A stretch of DNA of 64,000 nt from Gavia stellata (lineage: Eukaryota > Chordata > Aves > Gaviiformes > Gaviidae). Below are positions 33,951-64,000 of the stretch, one piece after another. The notes under the pieces were generated by a model that made no database searches, was not told where the DNA came from, and worked only from the letters and a program-made list of their open reading frames with translations. Location of the stretch: assembly GCF_030936135.1 (NCBI RefSeq), contig NC_082604.1:1242501-1306500 (forward strand). The letters run 5' to 3'. The position numbers and the translations under genes are program-made. Each line of letters opens with the position of its first letter. Within the stretch, counting starts at the first letter, position 1.

Positions 33951-35690
33951 AGAGGTTGGCGGGTGGGGCTGAGGCCGCGCAGGATTTAAAGGGGCCGCCG
34001 CCCTCTCCGGGAGGGGGGTGGGGGAGGGCTCACGGGAGGTCTATGGGGGGTTAATGGGACAGCCGAGGGGGGGACCGCAGCCGGATCGCGGGGGGGGGAC
34101 GTGCTCCCCGCACTCCATGCCCAAGAACCTGGCGCACAGCGAGCGCTGCGGCCGGGGTGGACCTCGGGCCTCGCGTATCGTGGGGTCCCCTCTGTGCACG
34201 CCATGGGGTCCCCGCTGCTGTCTGGGGAGGCGGTTTCGCACCAGCAGGATGGTGTGACACACGAGCCCGGGGTTAACCCATGCCCGAGGGGCGGCTTTGG
34301 CATCCTCTCACCCGCAGGCACCCTGGAGCCGCGTCTGCCTTCGGGAAGGGCTCCTTGGATGAGGCCGTAGGAAAAATAATTCCCACTTGCGGGGGCTTTG
34401 GGGCTGCCCCGGCCACAGATCCCCTCGAGCAGGTTCGCAGACACAAGCCCTTGCAGGACTGCAAATGGCTCGGAGGATTGGCAATGACCCCCCCCGCCCC
34501 ACCCCGGCAGTGCTCTGCCAAGTGCCTCAGTTTCCCCATCTGTAACTGAAGGTGGTGAGACCCCGTCACGGAGACCTGCCAGTGGCCGCTTGCGGCGGAC
34601 GCGGCAGCGTGCACAGGAGAAACGAACCGTGCGGAGGCCTCACGTTGTTGCGGAGTGAGACTAGGAAATTATCGCCGGAGAAGGGAAAAACAAAGGATAG
34701 TGCTGAGTTAGATACCGCTCTTCTTAGCTCGGGAAGGAGAGGAGCCCAGGAGCTCCCAGGAAGATGCCCAGGGGCTAGGAAGCCTGTCCCTACGGGGTGC
34801 ACCCCACCATTTCAAAATCCTCAGCCTCAGGTCATGGGCTCGCCGGTGCCCTGGGACAGCCGCCCAGCATGACTCTGGGCTGCCGGTGGGAATTTCTCTG
34901 TCGATGTCGGGGTACTGATGCAATTCCAGAGTCCTTCCAGGGCCACCGCCATCCCCCAGGGATGACGCTGGTAACGGCAGGTCGCTTGTCTCCCATCGTG
35001 TCCTGGGTGCCGATATGCTAGGGGAGGAAGCACGCAGAGGACACGGGGTGTCCTTGCCGCCCAGGGACGGCTCCCGGGGGGCTCCGCAGGCGCTGGCGCT
35101 CTCACTTCCCCTCTACGCGCCGGCAACCGGGATTAAATCACCGCTGGTAAAATTAGCAGATGACACACGGGTGGGCAGGTGGCAAAACCTGGGCCGAGGA
35201 GCAAGGCGGGCTGCTGGGGACGAGCTGGGTCATCGCAGAGCTGGGCATGACCGGCGACCCAAAGCGGCCACGGTCCCGCACCACCCGGGGGCTGCTCAGC
35301 ACCCCCGGGCCTCTTGCTGCCACCCGGTGCGGTGGGAGGCGATGGGGGCCAAGCGCAGCCGTGGGGCAGGCGGGTGGGCAGCCCCAGGGGTGCCTCGGGA
35401 AGAGTCGAAGCCACTGGAGAGCCAGGGGTGGGAGGGGGGGACGGTGACCGGCGCCTGCTAAATTTAGGACCCGCTCAGGGAAAAAAGAAATGGGGAAAAA
35501 AAACAAAATTTGCAGCCTCCAAATTTAGCCGGTTGCAGCTCCTGTCAAGTGCTGCTCCATCACGCTGCCGCTGACAACACCCCTTCAGCCCCGGCGCCCC
35601 AAATCGGGCACCTCCCGTTGAAGTCCCCAAAGGTGGGGACCCTGCGCCTGGCCGGGAATTGGGGAACCCCAGTGCACCCCAGGACCAGCC
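33951..35690. other. Short intergenic gap between DGKG 3' end and ETV5 promoter
   Basis: GC-rich with G runs (for example 34,010-34,030 and 34,091-34,098). No recognised coding or RNA feature. Only about 1.8 kb separates the most distal DGKG poly(A) signal from the ETV5 promoter. Confidence 0.5.
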
Positions 35691-35708
35691 GAGTATTTCA
35701 TCACCATC

Positions 35709-35714
35709 TTTATT
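35709..35714 (-). terminator. DGKG: Distal candidate DGKG poly(A) signal
   Basis: AATAAA on the minus strand (CAAATAAAGATGG), 3.4 kb past the stop. It is the last AATAAA before the ETV5 promoter. Its use would give a long 3' UTR. Confidence 0.45.
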
Positions 35715-36817
35715 TGAGGCAAGCCCACAGCAGTCCAGGTGTACACGGCAAGACGCGCTACGCTACGGACGCCATTTCCATGCAGGGAACCACCGCGACG
35801 CACACAGCGGGAGGACGGGGCTGGAGCTAGCGCGGGGCTGGGGCTCCCGTGGGAAGGGGGTTGCCCAGTTCTTGGGGGTCCCCCAGCGCGGCGCCGGCTC
35901 GGCGGGGCGCTTGCGCACTGGCACCGGTGCCTGGGGCTAAGGGGGGTGTTTGGGGGCTCCTGCTCCATCCTGCGACCTTTGGGGGACACCGAGGGGGACG
36001 GGGGGTTGCAGAGCCTCGAGTGCTCCTCGGCTGCGTGGCGTATTCCTCCCCGGAGCTGGGGACAGCCGGGCTGGTGTCCCAGCCCCTGTGGGTCCCCTCC
36101 CGGGCTGGAGATCTTTGCACCATTGGACTAAGGATGTCGTTCGCTGCCAGGCCCACTGAACCATGGCTTTGGCACGGCGGGAGCGGATCGGCGGCAGGGA
36201 CGGTCTCACTGATCATCAGAAGGGGATGTCGCTATCGGAGCCCCTCACTCGTGGCAGAGCGGTGCTGGTGTGTCATCATCCCGCCGGCCCAGGGTGGTGG
36301 CCCTGGGCTCCCCATGCCCTGCAGGACACGTAGCTGAGCGCTCCCCCCGGCTTCGACCTCAAAGGAGCGCTCCTCGCCCCCGGCGCGCTGCCAGACCCAG
36401 GGGTGCGGGCGTGGGCACGGTGCCCGCTTGCTTCCCCCGGTTCCGCCACCACCGACGGCACACCACAGCGGAGAGACCTGAGTGCTGCTCTTTGCCCCGA
36501 GCCCAGCAAACCGGGACCGGGTGCAAGGAGCAGGTCTGCGGTGAAAACCCTTACGCTTTCTAATCGGAGCCCCGGAACAAAACCCCGGGTCGAGGCCAAG
36601 CGGGCAGGGAAACGGAGCCAAACCTGCTGCTATAAACACCGCTGACCTTGTGTGTTGTCATCCCACGGATCAAACCCATCACCCCGCCTGCCGGCAAAGC
36701 TCTGGAGACGGTGGAGGATTTTTTCTTTCGCCCTCCCCAAGCGCGGGGGCTGCGAGGCACAGCTGCCGTCGAGGAGGGGCTGGGGAAACTGAGGCCGCTG
36801 GTTCATGGGATCTGGGG

Positions 36818-36823
36818 TTTATT
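36818..36823 (-). terminator. DGKG: Intermediate candidate DGKG poly(A) signal
   Basis: AATAAA on the minus strand about 2.3 kb past the DGKG stop. There is no independent evidence of use. Confidence 0.3.
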
Positions 36824-38808
36824 CAGCCCGGGTCCCGTACGCTTTCACCTGGCTACTCATTAACGCCCGCCCCGGGTGACGAGGAGGAGGAGGGTGGATT
36901 TCTGCACCGTGGGTTGAGTGTGCCCGTCTACGCAGGTCACGGCTCCAGCGACCTGCAACGACCTCTGCGCCTGCCGGCCGGGCCCCTGCTCGCTCCACGG
37001 CGCAGGGCCCCCTCCTTGCAGCTTCTTGGCTGCTGCCGGCCCTCTCCTGCGAGCGCATCTCCGCGTTGCGTTGCAGCCCGCATCTGGCCCCCCGTTTCGT
37101 CCCCCGCTCTGCCCTGCACTGGTGCCGAGGGCAGGAGGAGAGAGAGCGGCGGCAGCCCACCAGAGCCTTCTCCTGCGCCTCGGCTGAGAGGGGCATTCGT
37201 GGGCTGGAGGCCGGCTGGGGCTCCCCTGGGGCGCTGCTGTCTCCTCCCGTATCAGCAGGGCCCTACGGCCGCTGTCAGAAACGGCCCGGAATGGGTGCAA
37301 ACGGCTTGAATGGGTGCACAACAGAGAGAGCCGGCGGGAGCTCCCTTTCAGCTCACTGTTCACTCTGAAACATAATGATGGCAGCACCCTCTGCACTGCC
37401 AGGGTGATGCTATTGAATGGGGACCTGCAGCATGAGGAGAGAGCAGGTGCTGGGTCACCGGGGAGATCCCAGCCGGGGCCCCTTGCCCTGCATTTTCCTG
37501 CCTGCAGCAACATCCATGGGGCACACGCCACTCCTGGCTTGCTCACAGCGGCACAGGGGCCTCCGCCAGACCCGAGGGAGCTGCCTGGGAGCGGGGGCTG
37601 ATTTGGGAGTTGGGTGTCCCCCCATGCAGGGCCACAGCAGGAGGCAGCAGGTGCCTGCAGAAGCAACCAGCAGCCCTTTCCATGGGCCGGTCCTGCCAAC
37701 TCCAGGCTCCTGGGAGCACCGTCAAGCGGGGCACACATCCAGACCACTGCCTCCTCCACGCATTCATCCGCTTTCTGGTCCCCGTTGCATCCTGGGGAGA
37801 AGCTGCGTCCTGCGGTCTGTCCCCACATGCCTGGTGGGGGACGCGTGGGTGATGCCACAAAACCTGCCCATGCATCCCAGCCGGGCTCCGGCAGTCGGCT
37901 GGGCGAGGAGAAAAGGAGCGGCCGGGCAGCAAGCAGCGGGCACCCGTGCAGGCAGGAGGCTGGCAGCGGCGTCTGCGAAGCTCCTCGGCTTTGAGGTGGG
38001 TCGGGGGGAGATCTGGCTGTGTGGAAACCGAGGTGCAGCGGCTCCCCCCGCTCCCTGCAGCCATCCAGGAGCATGGGAGGCAGCATCGGACACCGCCGGG
38101 AGAGCACGGGCCTGGCGAAGCATATGGGGAGACGTGTAAAAAGGCCGGGGCGGACACGCTTCCAAGCGAGAAGGGCTTCTGGACGTCTGTCCCCAGGGTC
38201 CCCAGCCCCTGGTGCAGGCTGGCAGGCTTTAGGAGAGAGGAAAGTCCATGTGGAAGGAGGTGCCACGGATGCAGCCGGAGGGGGACGGCCGGCAGAGAAG
38301 GGAGGTGGTGTTCGTGTCCAACCCAAGCTCATAAAAAAGGTGACCTCCAAAGCCCCCCCAAAGTTTGCTAAATAAATACATAAATACGAACACGAAGGCC
38401 AGAGCCGGGCGCGGGGGTTTCCCAAGGGTCAGCAGCTCTTCCCAAAATCCCTTTTTCGCCATTTCCACGTCAAAACACCGTCTCCTCCCATCCACCCCGC
38501 GCGCTTGTCCCCGCAGCCCAGGCACCGTCTGTCCCCAGCCCGTCCCACGGCTGGCGGCTCCTGGGGCCGGCAGCGAAGGCTTAAAACCCATCGCAGAAGT
38601 GCTAGCCGAAGGCATGGCAGGGAGCGTCTCCTCTAGAGTAAGAAAATAAATAACTTCTCCAATGTGCAAGGGTTGGCGGACAGAAAGCCAGTGCAGCAAA
38701 ACATCGAGTGTCCTTCAAGAGGATTAAAAATAAATAAGTGAAGCTTGGCGTTTTCTCAGGAGCACGTTCATTTGCAGCTCTGCCAGGGCGGGCGGGTGGG
38801 GGGGGAGG

Positions 38809-38814
38809 TTTATT
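38809..38814 (-). terminator. DGKG: Proximal candidate DGKG poly(A) signal
   Basis: AATAAA on the minus strand (TTTAAATAAACC), 280 bases past the DGKG stop, giving a short 3' UTR. Which of the three signals is used cannot be told from sequence alone. Confidence 0.45.
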
Positions 38815-39093
38815 TAAATAAAGGGAAAAAAAAAAACAACCCAGTCCTAGCGCTGCTCCAGCGAACGCACTCTCTGCGCATTGGCCTGTCTTCACCCACC
38901 GCTTCCATTCCGGCTGGAGAAGACGCTTGTGGTGATTGGGAAGGAGCCTCCAAGACCTTCCCAGGACAAATCATCCCTGCTGGGCTTGGGGGGGTGTTTC
39001 CTCTCCCCACCGCAGAGCGGGGATTTGGGACCCCCCCCCCCGCAACGGGCGGGTGTCCGGGGTGCCTCCGGGCCATGGCTCCTTGCACGCTGC

Positions 39094-58262
<19,169 letters not shown>

Positions 58263-58464
58263 CTTCGGGCGGTGGGCCCCGAAGTGGGGGCCACGAGCTG
58301 CTGCGCTCGCCGTGCCGGGCTCAGCGCCGCACTTCCCGGCCGGCCGCTCGGTCACATCAGCACCGTGAGGGTTGCGGGGGGCTCTCGGCCGGCTGGCATC
58401 ATCCCGCTGAGCCCGTGGGCAGCAAACCCCGGAGCTTCAGAGCACGCGGTCAGCACCTTCCTCC

Positions 58465-61133
58465 CTAGAGCGGGGATAGAAAGAGAGGAGGGGGTCAGCG
58501 GTGCCCGGCCCGCGGCAGGCAAACACTGGCACAGGGGGTGCGTGAGCTTGCAAACGGGGTGCAAGGGCGCTTTCCCAGCTGGGGAGGGTCCCCCGCCACG
58601 GAGGTGGGGGACCCCTGCTCCAGTCGCCCCACGGGAACAGAGAGGGGAGTGCGTCGGCCGCAGCGGGGGGCTGGCAGAAAAGGGGGCGAGCGCAAGGAGG
58701 AACACGGAGCGCTTCACCGTGTGACGGTCCCCAGGGCTCGGCATCCCCGGGGGAGCCCCTCTGCCATGGAGCCGGCGCGGTGCCACCCGCAGCAGGCGCA
58801 GCTCTCGGCGGACGGAGGCTGTGGCTCGCCAGGGGCAAGGCAAACGCCGCAGGCAGGGAAAGGAGCTTGTCACCTTATTTACCCCCAGCGATTTCCAGGG
58901 GAACCCAGCGTGATAGGAGCAGAAGGAAGGACACAATTAATTAAAAAAGAGGCAGTGCCCGGAGGCGCTCCCAGCTTGCGCCTCCATCTCCAAAGCTGGC
59001 GGTGACCTTTACCTGGCTCCGCCACCGAGAATCATCGTAAATTAAAAACTACGTTCAAAATGGGGCGAGAGGGAAAAACCTGCGCCGCAGAGGAGGTGTT
59101 GGAGGGCATGCAACCGAGTGGCCCTCTCCAGCCCATCCCTTTGCGGGCTTCAAAATGTTTTAGCTTTTTCACTTAACCGAATCGGTCACGGGGGCAAGGG
59201 CAGCACCCCGAGGAGGTGGTTGTTCTTCAAGGAGCGGAAGAGAGCGATCTGATCTCGATTTTAGGGCCGTCTCCCTGTTAAATGTTGGCTCCCGGTTTCC
59301 ACCGGCCTGAGCTGACGGGCTGGAGAAAGCGGTGCATGGACGAGCTGGGAAGGGCCCTGCGACTTGGGGCGATGCTCGGGGAGCACCCGTACCCCCCGCG
59401 GCTGGCTGGGCTGCCCACGGCACATTGCATTCGCGGGAAAAGGCATTTGATCAAGGCGAGAGAATCATTTTGGGGACCTGCCGAGTCCCACGTGCCACAC
59501 CAACCCCAGCCGGTGTCCCTAGGGACCGTCACACACGGGGTGCAGCGGGGGCAGGCACTTAACCCCTCATCCTCAGGATTTCCCCCCCACAGCTGGTCTC
59601 TGGGATAGACCGTCTCCTTCGCCCCAGCCACACAGGGCAGCCCCAGTGTCGGCAAGGAGATGCGACCAGCTTCACGGGGCTTTTGGGATGCGATCGGGGA
59701 GCGTTGCTGCTCGGTCCCCAGCAAAACCAATTTTCTTTACTAATGTTATTTTGGCTTTAACGCCAGGGCGAGACATGGCCCAGGGGCAAAGCCCCATGCT
59801 GGCGGAGGAGGGAGGGCTGCAAACCCCACCTCGGGGGCTATGGGGAGGACGGTGACCCCCTGAGCGAGCAGCACAGGGCTGAGCACCCACCCGGATGGCT
59901 ACCGAGGGGTTTTCCAGCCACGCGGAGTTTCTGCCCATCTGGAGAGAAGCCCACCCAACCCCGGGCACACGTTTGCCGGAGTTAAACGACGTGGCTGTGC
60001 TTAGTCCCGCTCAGCCCTTTCCTCCCGAGAGCAGCCGGGAGCTGCAGCTTGGAGCACACCCGGCTTCACTGCCAGGAGCAATCCCCTCCCATGGCCTGGG
60101 ACTTCTTGGCTGCAGCGCGACGCGGCTCCAAGGCTGCCGGGAGTGCAGCGGGGACTGAGCTGGCAGGGGTTTGGGGACCCCCCCCAGAGATGCTTCTGCT
60201 GCTCCTGCCCGGGGCGGCTGCCCCAGGGCTGGGGGTGACGATGCCACGTGCCTGCACTGCTCTGCCCTTGGGACGCTGGTGTGGGGACAGCAGGTAACCC
60301 CAAGGGAAATGTCACCTCCCCACCCTCGCCGGGGCCCTGCCGGCCTCGTGGCAACCCGCCTCCAGCCCGCGGCCATCCCAGCTCATCCCGGCGGCTCTTT
60401 GTCCCCATGCCACCAACTGGGGACAGGCTGGACACAACGGTTTTAGGGCTAGAAAAAAACCTACCCAACGTCTTCCCACACTGGCACGGGTTTTCTGGGG
60501 ATCTTCATCTCGGGGAAAGAACAAGCAGGAATATGGTGCTTGCACCTTTCCAGGATGAAGGATTTGTCCCGAGGTATCTCCGAGAAGAACCCAGCCTGTA
60601 AAAAACCCTCCAGGAGTGCACATAGGCTTTCTGTTTTCTGGCAAATGAGCTGTTTGGTTTGACGAGAACCCATTTTTTATCCTAAATTTATACAAGGAGA
60701 GGCTGAGAGAGCAGAGCTGCAGAAGAAAAGGCGAAGGGGGGGACCTGGCTGGCTCCAGCTGCCCCAAGGAGTTCGGGTGCACCGAGCCCTCCCGCGACGG
60801 ATGGCGGCAAAAATACCTCTCGCTTCTTTTAACGGTGAGTTACGGGGCGGCACGAAGCAATAGAAGTAAAGCGAAGCGGAGCTAATTGGGCCATCCCGAG
60901 GGGTTTTCCCCCAGCAATTGCTGGAATAACAAATGCCGCTTCTGGCACGTCAGCCTTGGATTTCAGGAAGGGCAGGAAAAAGCCTCCTTAGGAATCCAGC
61001 TGCTGCTCGTTTGGCCGCCCTCTGAATTGTCAGCGGCAAATTACGTTCTATTAAATCAAATTTGCCTCTCTAAAAATAGCTCCCCTACTAGCGTTACAAA
61101 TAACACCGGATCACCCTGCCTGAAAGCACTTAC
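58465..61133 (-). other. DGKG: DGKG intron 1 (2.7 kb)
   Basis: Inferred between the exon 1 donor at 61,133 and the exon 2 acceptor at 58,465. Long open frames occur on both strands but none is recognised. Segments at 59,035-59,180 and 61,020-61,110 are AT-richer than their surroundings. Confidence 0.5.
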
Positions 61134-61450
61134 CAGGACGCAGCCCCTCTTCCCCCTCCTCGCTCCGTGCCCGCCAGCCGCGCGCGTGGGCTTTGCCGTT
61201 CTGCCGGCACCGGCTCGGCGCGGCGTGACTCAGGGCGGCTGAAGTGGCCGGGGGAGGATGAAGACGAGCGAGCGGGAGGGCTCCAAGCACCTCCCAAACC
61301 CTCTCGGGGGATTAGCTGGTGCCGGAGCCCTCGGGAAGCCCCCGCACGGAGCATCCTGCCAGCCCCGGGACCGGGTGAAGGAGCTGAGGGCTGGGCGAGG
61401 GGTGATGAAGGAGGCGCGGCGGGGAGCATCGCCGGGTGCGGGCAGAGGGG
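61134..61450 (-). other. DGKG: Probable DGKG non-coding exon 1
   Basis: A near-perfect donor CCTG/GTAAGTGC at 61,133 on the minus strand ends CpG-dense sequence at the expected 5' end of DGKG. The 5' limit is a guess. A 99-codon open frame crosses it but resembles nothing and is probably not translated. Confidence 0.45.
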
Positions 61451-61650
61451 CAGCTCGGCGGGAGCCAGGGCCCGGCCATGTAGGGCCTGAAACGCTCACG
61501 TCAACAAGGGAGATGCCAGGCTGAAGCTGGCGATGGGCCAGCCCCCGCCGGCGAGCGGGGCCCGGGGAGGCGGCGGCAGGGCCAAGCCACGGGCAGCAGG
61601 GACATGTCGGCAGCCGTGAGAGCGCGCTGCCTGCGGGCACCCCCAAGGAA
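61200..61650 (-). promoter_or_regulatory. DGKG: Putative DGKG promoter CpG island
   Basis: CpG- and GC-dense stretch at and upstream of the presumed exon 1, with no TATA box seen. The assignment rests on position and composition only. Confidence 0.4.
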
Positions 61651-64000
61651 GGAGCATCCAGGGCTGGGGGGGCTCCTGGAAGCAGCGGTGGGAGAGCAGA
61701 GGAGCTGTTTTTCCAGCCGTCCACCCCTGACCGTGAGCATCCCAGCCGGCTCCCGGCTGCCCGGCACTGCTGGGGCCGGAGGACCCAGCTCCTGGGCTGC
61801 TCCCCCGGCACCCAGCACAGTGCCACGGGGCTCGCCACGGCTTTGGGAGGGCTCATCCCACCAGCCTGCCCTCTCCGGGACCGGAGCTAGCGATGGAGCC
61901 CTAATTCTGCCCAAACTGGGGCAGAGGAACCGCAGCGGCGGGACGGCAGCCTCCAGGCGCCGGCAGAAGAGCATCCGCTCTCGCAGAGCCTCCAGCCTTC
62001 GACCGGCTTCCGCAGATAGGGCTGCAAGCGCGTGCCCTGCCCGCAGGAGATTTCTGCTTCAGATGCCCTTTGGGAAGGAAAAACATCGGCTCCTCGAGCT
62101 TCAGGAGGCAGCGCGAGGAGGGAAAGCTCCTGCTGTGCATTTGCACGCTTGCACGTGAGGAGGCTTTGGCTCTCCGACAGCAACGGGGTACGGCACGGTG
62201 CGAAGCTGGGCTCTTCCCTGCATCCCTGGCTGGGCCCGCTGAAAGCCACAGTCACTCTCAACATCTTCTCCCGGGGCAGAAGCACGGTGGGTCCCTGCAG
62301 GAATGGCATTTTCCAGTCCGCCCGCCCCATCTTTTGGAAAGATCAGCCTATTTTTGTGTCGGACTGGGGAGAGGCCCCCGAGGCGGTGGGTGGAGTGTAA
62401 ATCCCTCCTGTCCCACTGCAGCAAACAAACCCCAACCAAGTCACGCTCAAACTATTTTCTGCAATGACAGGAGAACGCGCTTTTCTGCATTTTGCCAGCC
62501 CGAGGACACTCGGGATCTGCTTTTTCCATTCTTCCTGCCTGTTGCTCTCTACACATTCCCCTGGCCCTTTGCCCACGCACCCAGAGCCGGACGCACCGTC
62601 CGGGCACCTTGCGCCAACTTTGCTTTGGGTGCCGAGCACCCTCACTGCGCCGGAGCAACGAAACGTGCTGGCAGGGGTGCCCGGAGCACCCAGGCAGGCA
62701 GCTGCCCGCGAGCCCGCGCCTGCCAGCCCCGTGGTGCTCCTTCCCACCCGGAGTAGCTGCTTTTCGGTGCGTTGTACCGGCCGGCCGCTCCCCTGCCTTC
62801 AGCAGCGGTCCCGCAAACACAGAGGTGGTTGTCGGCGCACAACCCCGATCCCCGCGTGCACACATCTGCCAGGAGCACCTTGCTGGACCTCTGCGCCCGC
62901 TCCTGGCTGCGGGGCATCCTTCCCCGGCAGCTTTTAAGCAAGCGAGCAGCATTTTGCTAAGAGATGCTCCCCTCTCCCCGACCGCTGCGTTAGAGGACCA
63001 GCAAAGCCGGGGAGAAGAGACATCTGCCGCCACCGTCACCAGCTCTGGCGTGGCGGCTGCTCTCTCCCGCACAGCCGGGCAGCGACATGGGAAGAGGAGG
63101 GTGGCCAACATGGGAAGAGGAGGGTGGCCGTGGCCGGCTCTCTGGCCCCGCGATCGGGCTGCGGACGTACTGACTCCCAGCTGGGAGAGCTCGGCTCAGC
63201 CCAGTCGCGTGGGGACAGCGGGGACCCGGCACGGCCCCCCTGGAGCTGGCTCACCCCCCCGTCAGCCCGCCAGGGCCAGGACAGCTCGGCTCACACCCTG
63301 GGGACACCAACAATTTCCCGACGTACTACTATTGCCTTTTTAGAGAATAATTTTGCTGGCTGAGTTCGGAGCAGACTGAATCCCAGCTAGGACGCTTTTT
63401 GAGCGAGACCCGTCCCCTCGCCACCTCCCCTGCGGGTCCCAGCCAGACCAGAGCTTGTCTCCCGGAAAAGCCCCTTCCCACGCCAGACACGGAGGCGGTG
63501 GTTGGCCCCGCAGCCACGGGGCTGGGATCCTCCCTGGGATCCTCATCGGGTTCCCGGCTCCATCACCTCGCACCTACAAACTCCAGGCTTCCCGCTGCCG
63601 GCACAGGGAAGCCCTGGCTCTCTCCCTGCGGGAATCCTGCGGCAGCGAGTCCCATGGGTTAACCACACCTTGTGTGGGATAATGCTGCTTTCCAGTAGCT
63701 TTGAAACACATTCTTCTCCCCGTTCATCCCCTGAAACAACCTGACGAACAAGTTGCAGGCAGCCTGCTTCCGCAGGCCGGGCGTCCCGAACGCCTCCTCG
63801 GTCCTCCCGCCCTCCAAAGCAAACGGCCCTGGCAATTTTTACTGAACGAGAAAGACGCTAACGAGCTTTTCCGGCCTGGCAACGCGGGGAAAGGGCTGAC
63901 TCGGGCTGTTTCTCTGCCCATTGAAAGGGTGTGCGGTTTTATAGCAAAGCTGAGAACCAACACACGCTGAGACACCAGTGAAGATCACGGAGCCGCCCCA
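61651..64000. other. Upstream flank of DGKG, no gene seen
   Basis: GC-rich sequence with many overlapping open frames (up to 283 codons), none recognisable. In mammals CRYGS lies further upstream, but no crystallin exon is visible here. A short tandem repeat is at 63085-63130. Confidence 0.5.
63085..63130. repeat. 23-bp tandem repeat, two copies
   Basis: CATGGGAAGAGGAGGGTGGC plus three bases, at 63085-63107 and 63108-63130; the copies differ only in their last two bases. Confidence 0.9.

Larger units (their letters stand above)
35690..39093 (-). other. DGKG: DGKG 3' UTR / downstream region
   Basis: Sequence after the TAA stop, bounded by the most distal AATAAA. It contains a 521-codon open minus frame (36860-38425) with Pro/Ala/Cys/Trp-rich composition and no recognised domain, judged accidental. 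AT-rich spots lie at 38,365-38,390 and 38,640-38,740. Confidence 0.5.

Noticed and set aside
36860-38425. 521-codon open frame on the minus strand
   Set aside because: Lies in the DGKG 3' region, composition is Pro/Ala/Cys/Trp-rich, no recognised domain, and stops are depleted in GC-rich DNA.
61130-61429. 99-codon minus-strand frame over presumed DGKG exon 1 as coding
   Set aside because: No similarity to the DGK N terminus; the family start is in exon 2 at 58262.

Overview
The window looks like nuclear DNA from a bird, probably not a galliform. Three copies of the avian/reptilian CR1 LINE are present, ending in the typical (ATTCTGTG)n tail. The rest is very GC-rich with short introns and many G/C runs, as on avian microchromosomes. 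Two complete vertebrate genes are readable, both on the minus strand and both without frameshifts or internal stops: ETV5 (PEA3-subfamily ETS transcription factor; 12 coding exons, 498 aa) and DGKG (type I diacylglycerol kinase gamma; 25 coding exons, 896 aa). They lie head to tail as in human 3q27, with DGKG upstream of ETV5.

Layout. About 1-19,750 is intergenic sequence downstream of ETV5. It holds the three CR1 fragments, an 83-bp minisatellite, an 18-bp minisatellite, inverted repeats, and one convincing but unidentified minus-strand terminal exon with a poly(A) signal (12,630-12,874). ETV5 runs from about 33.7 kb down to its poly(A) signal at 19,781. Its coding exons lie between 33,010 and 21,344, and its CpG-rich promoter (about 33.5-33.95 kb) carries three CCAAT boxes and a perfect octamer. 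About 34.0-35.7 kb is a short intergenic gap. DGKG runs from a CpG-rich, probably non-coding exon 1 at about 61.13-61.5 kb down to its stop at 39,094, with candidate poly(A) signals at 38.81, 36.82 and 35.71 kb. About 61.6-64 kb is the upstream flank of DGKG, with no recognisable gene.

Function. DGKG phosphorylates diacylglycerol to phosphatidic acid in the cytosol and at membranes, under Ca2+ and phorbol-ester/DAG control (EF hands, C1 domains). ETV5 is a nuclear effector downstream of RTK/RAS/ERK signalling. The sequence gives no evidence of joint regulation; the pairing is best read as old synteny, since the paralogues ETV1 and DGKB are also neighbours in human.

The most unusual points are two non-canonical GC-AG introns in ETV5 (introns 4 and 12), a long Ser/Pro-rich linker in DGKG with a DGKB-like segment further on, an in-frame upstream ATG in DGKG, the octamer/CCAAT promoter of ETV5, and the orphan terminal exon at 12.8 kb. 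Splice sites were assigned by hand from reading frame, GT/GC-AG rules and remembered human proteins; no alignment was run.
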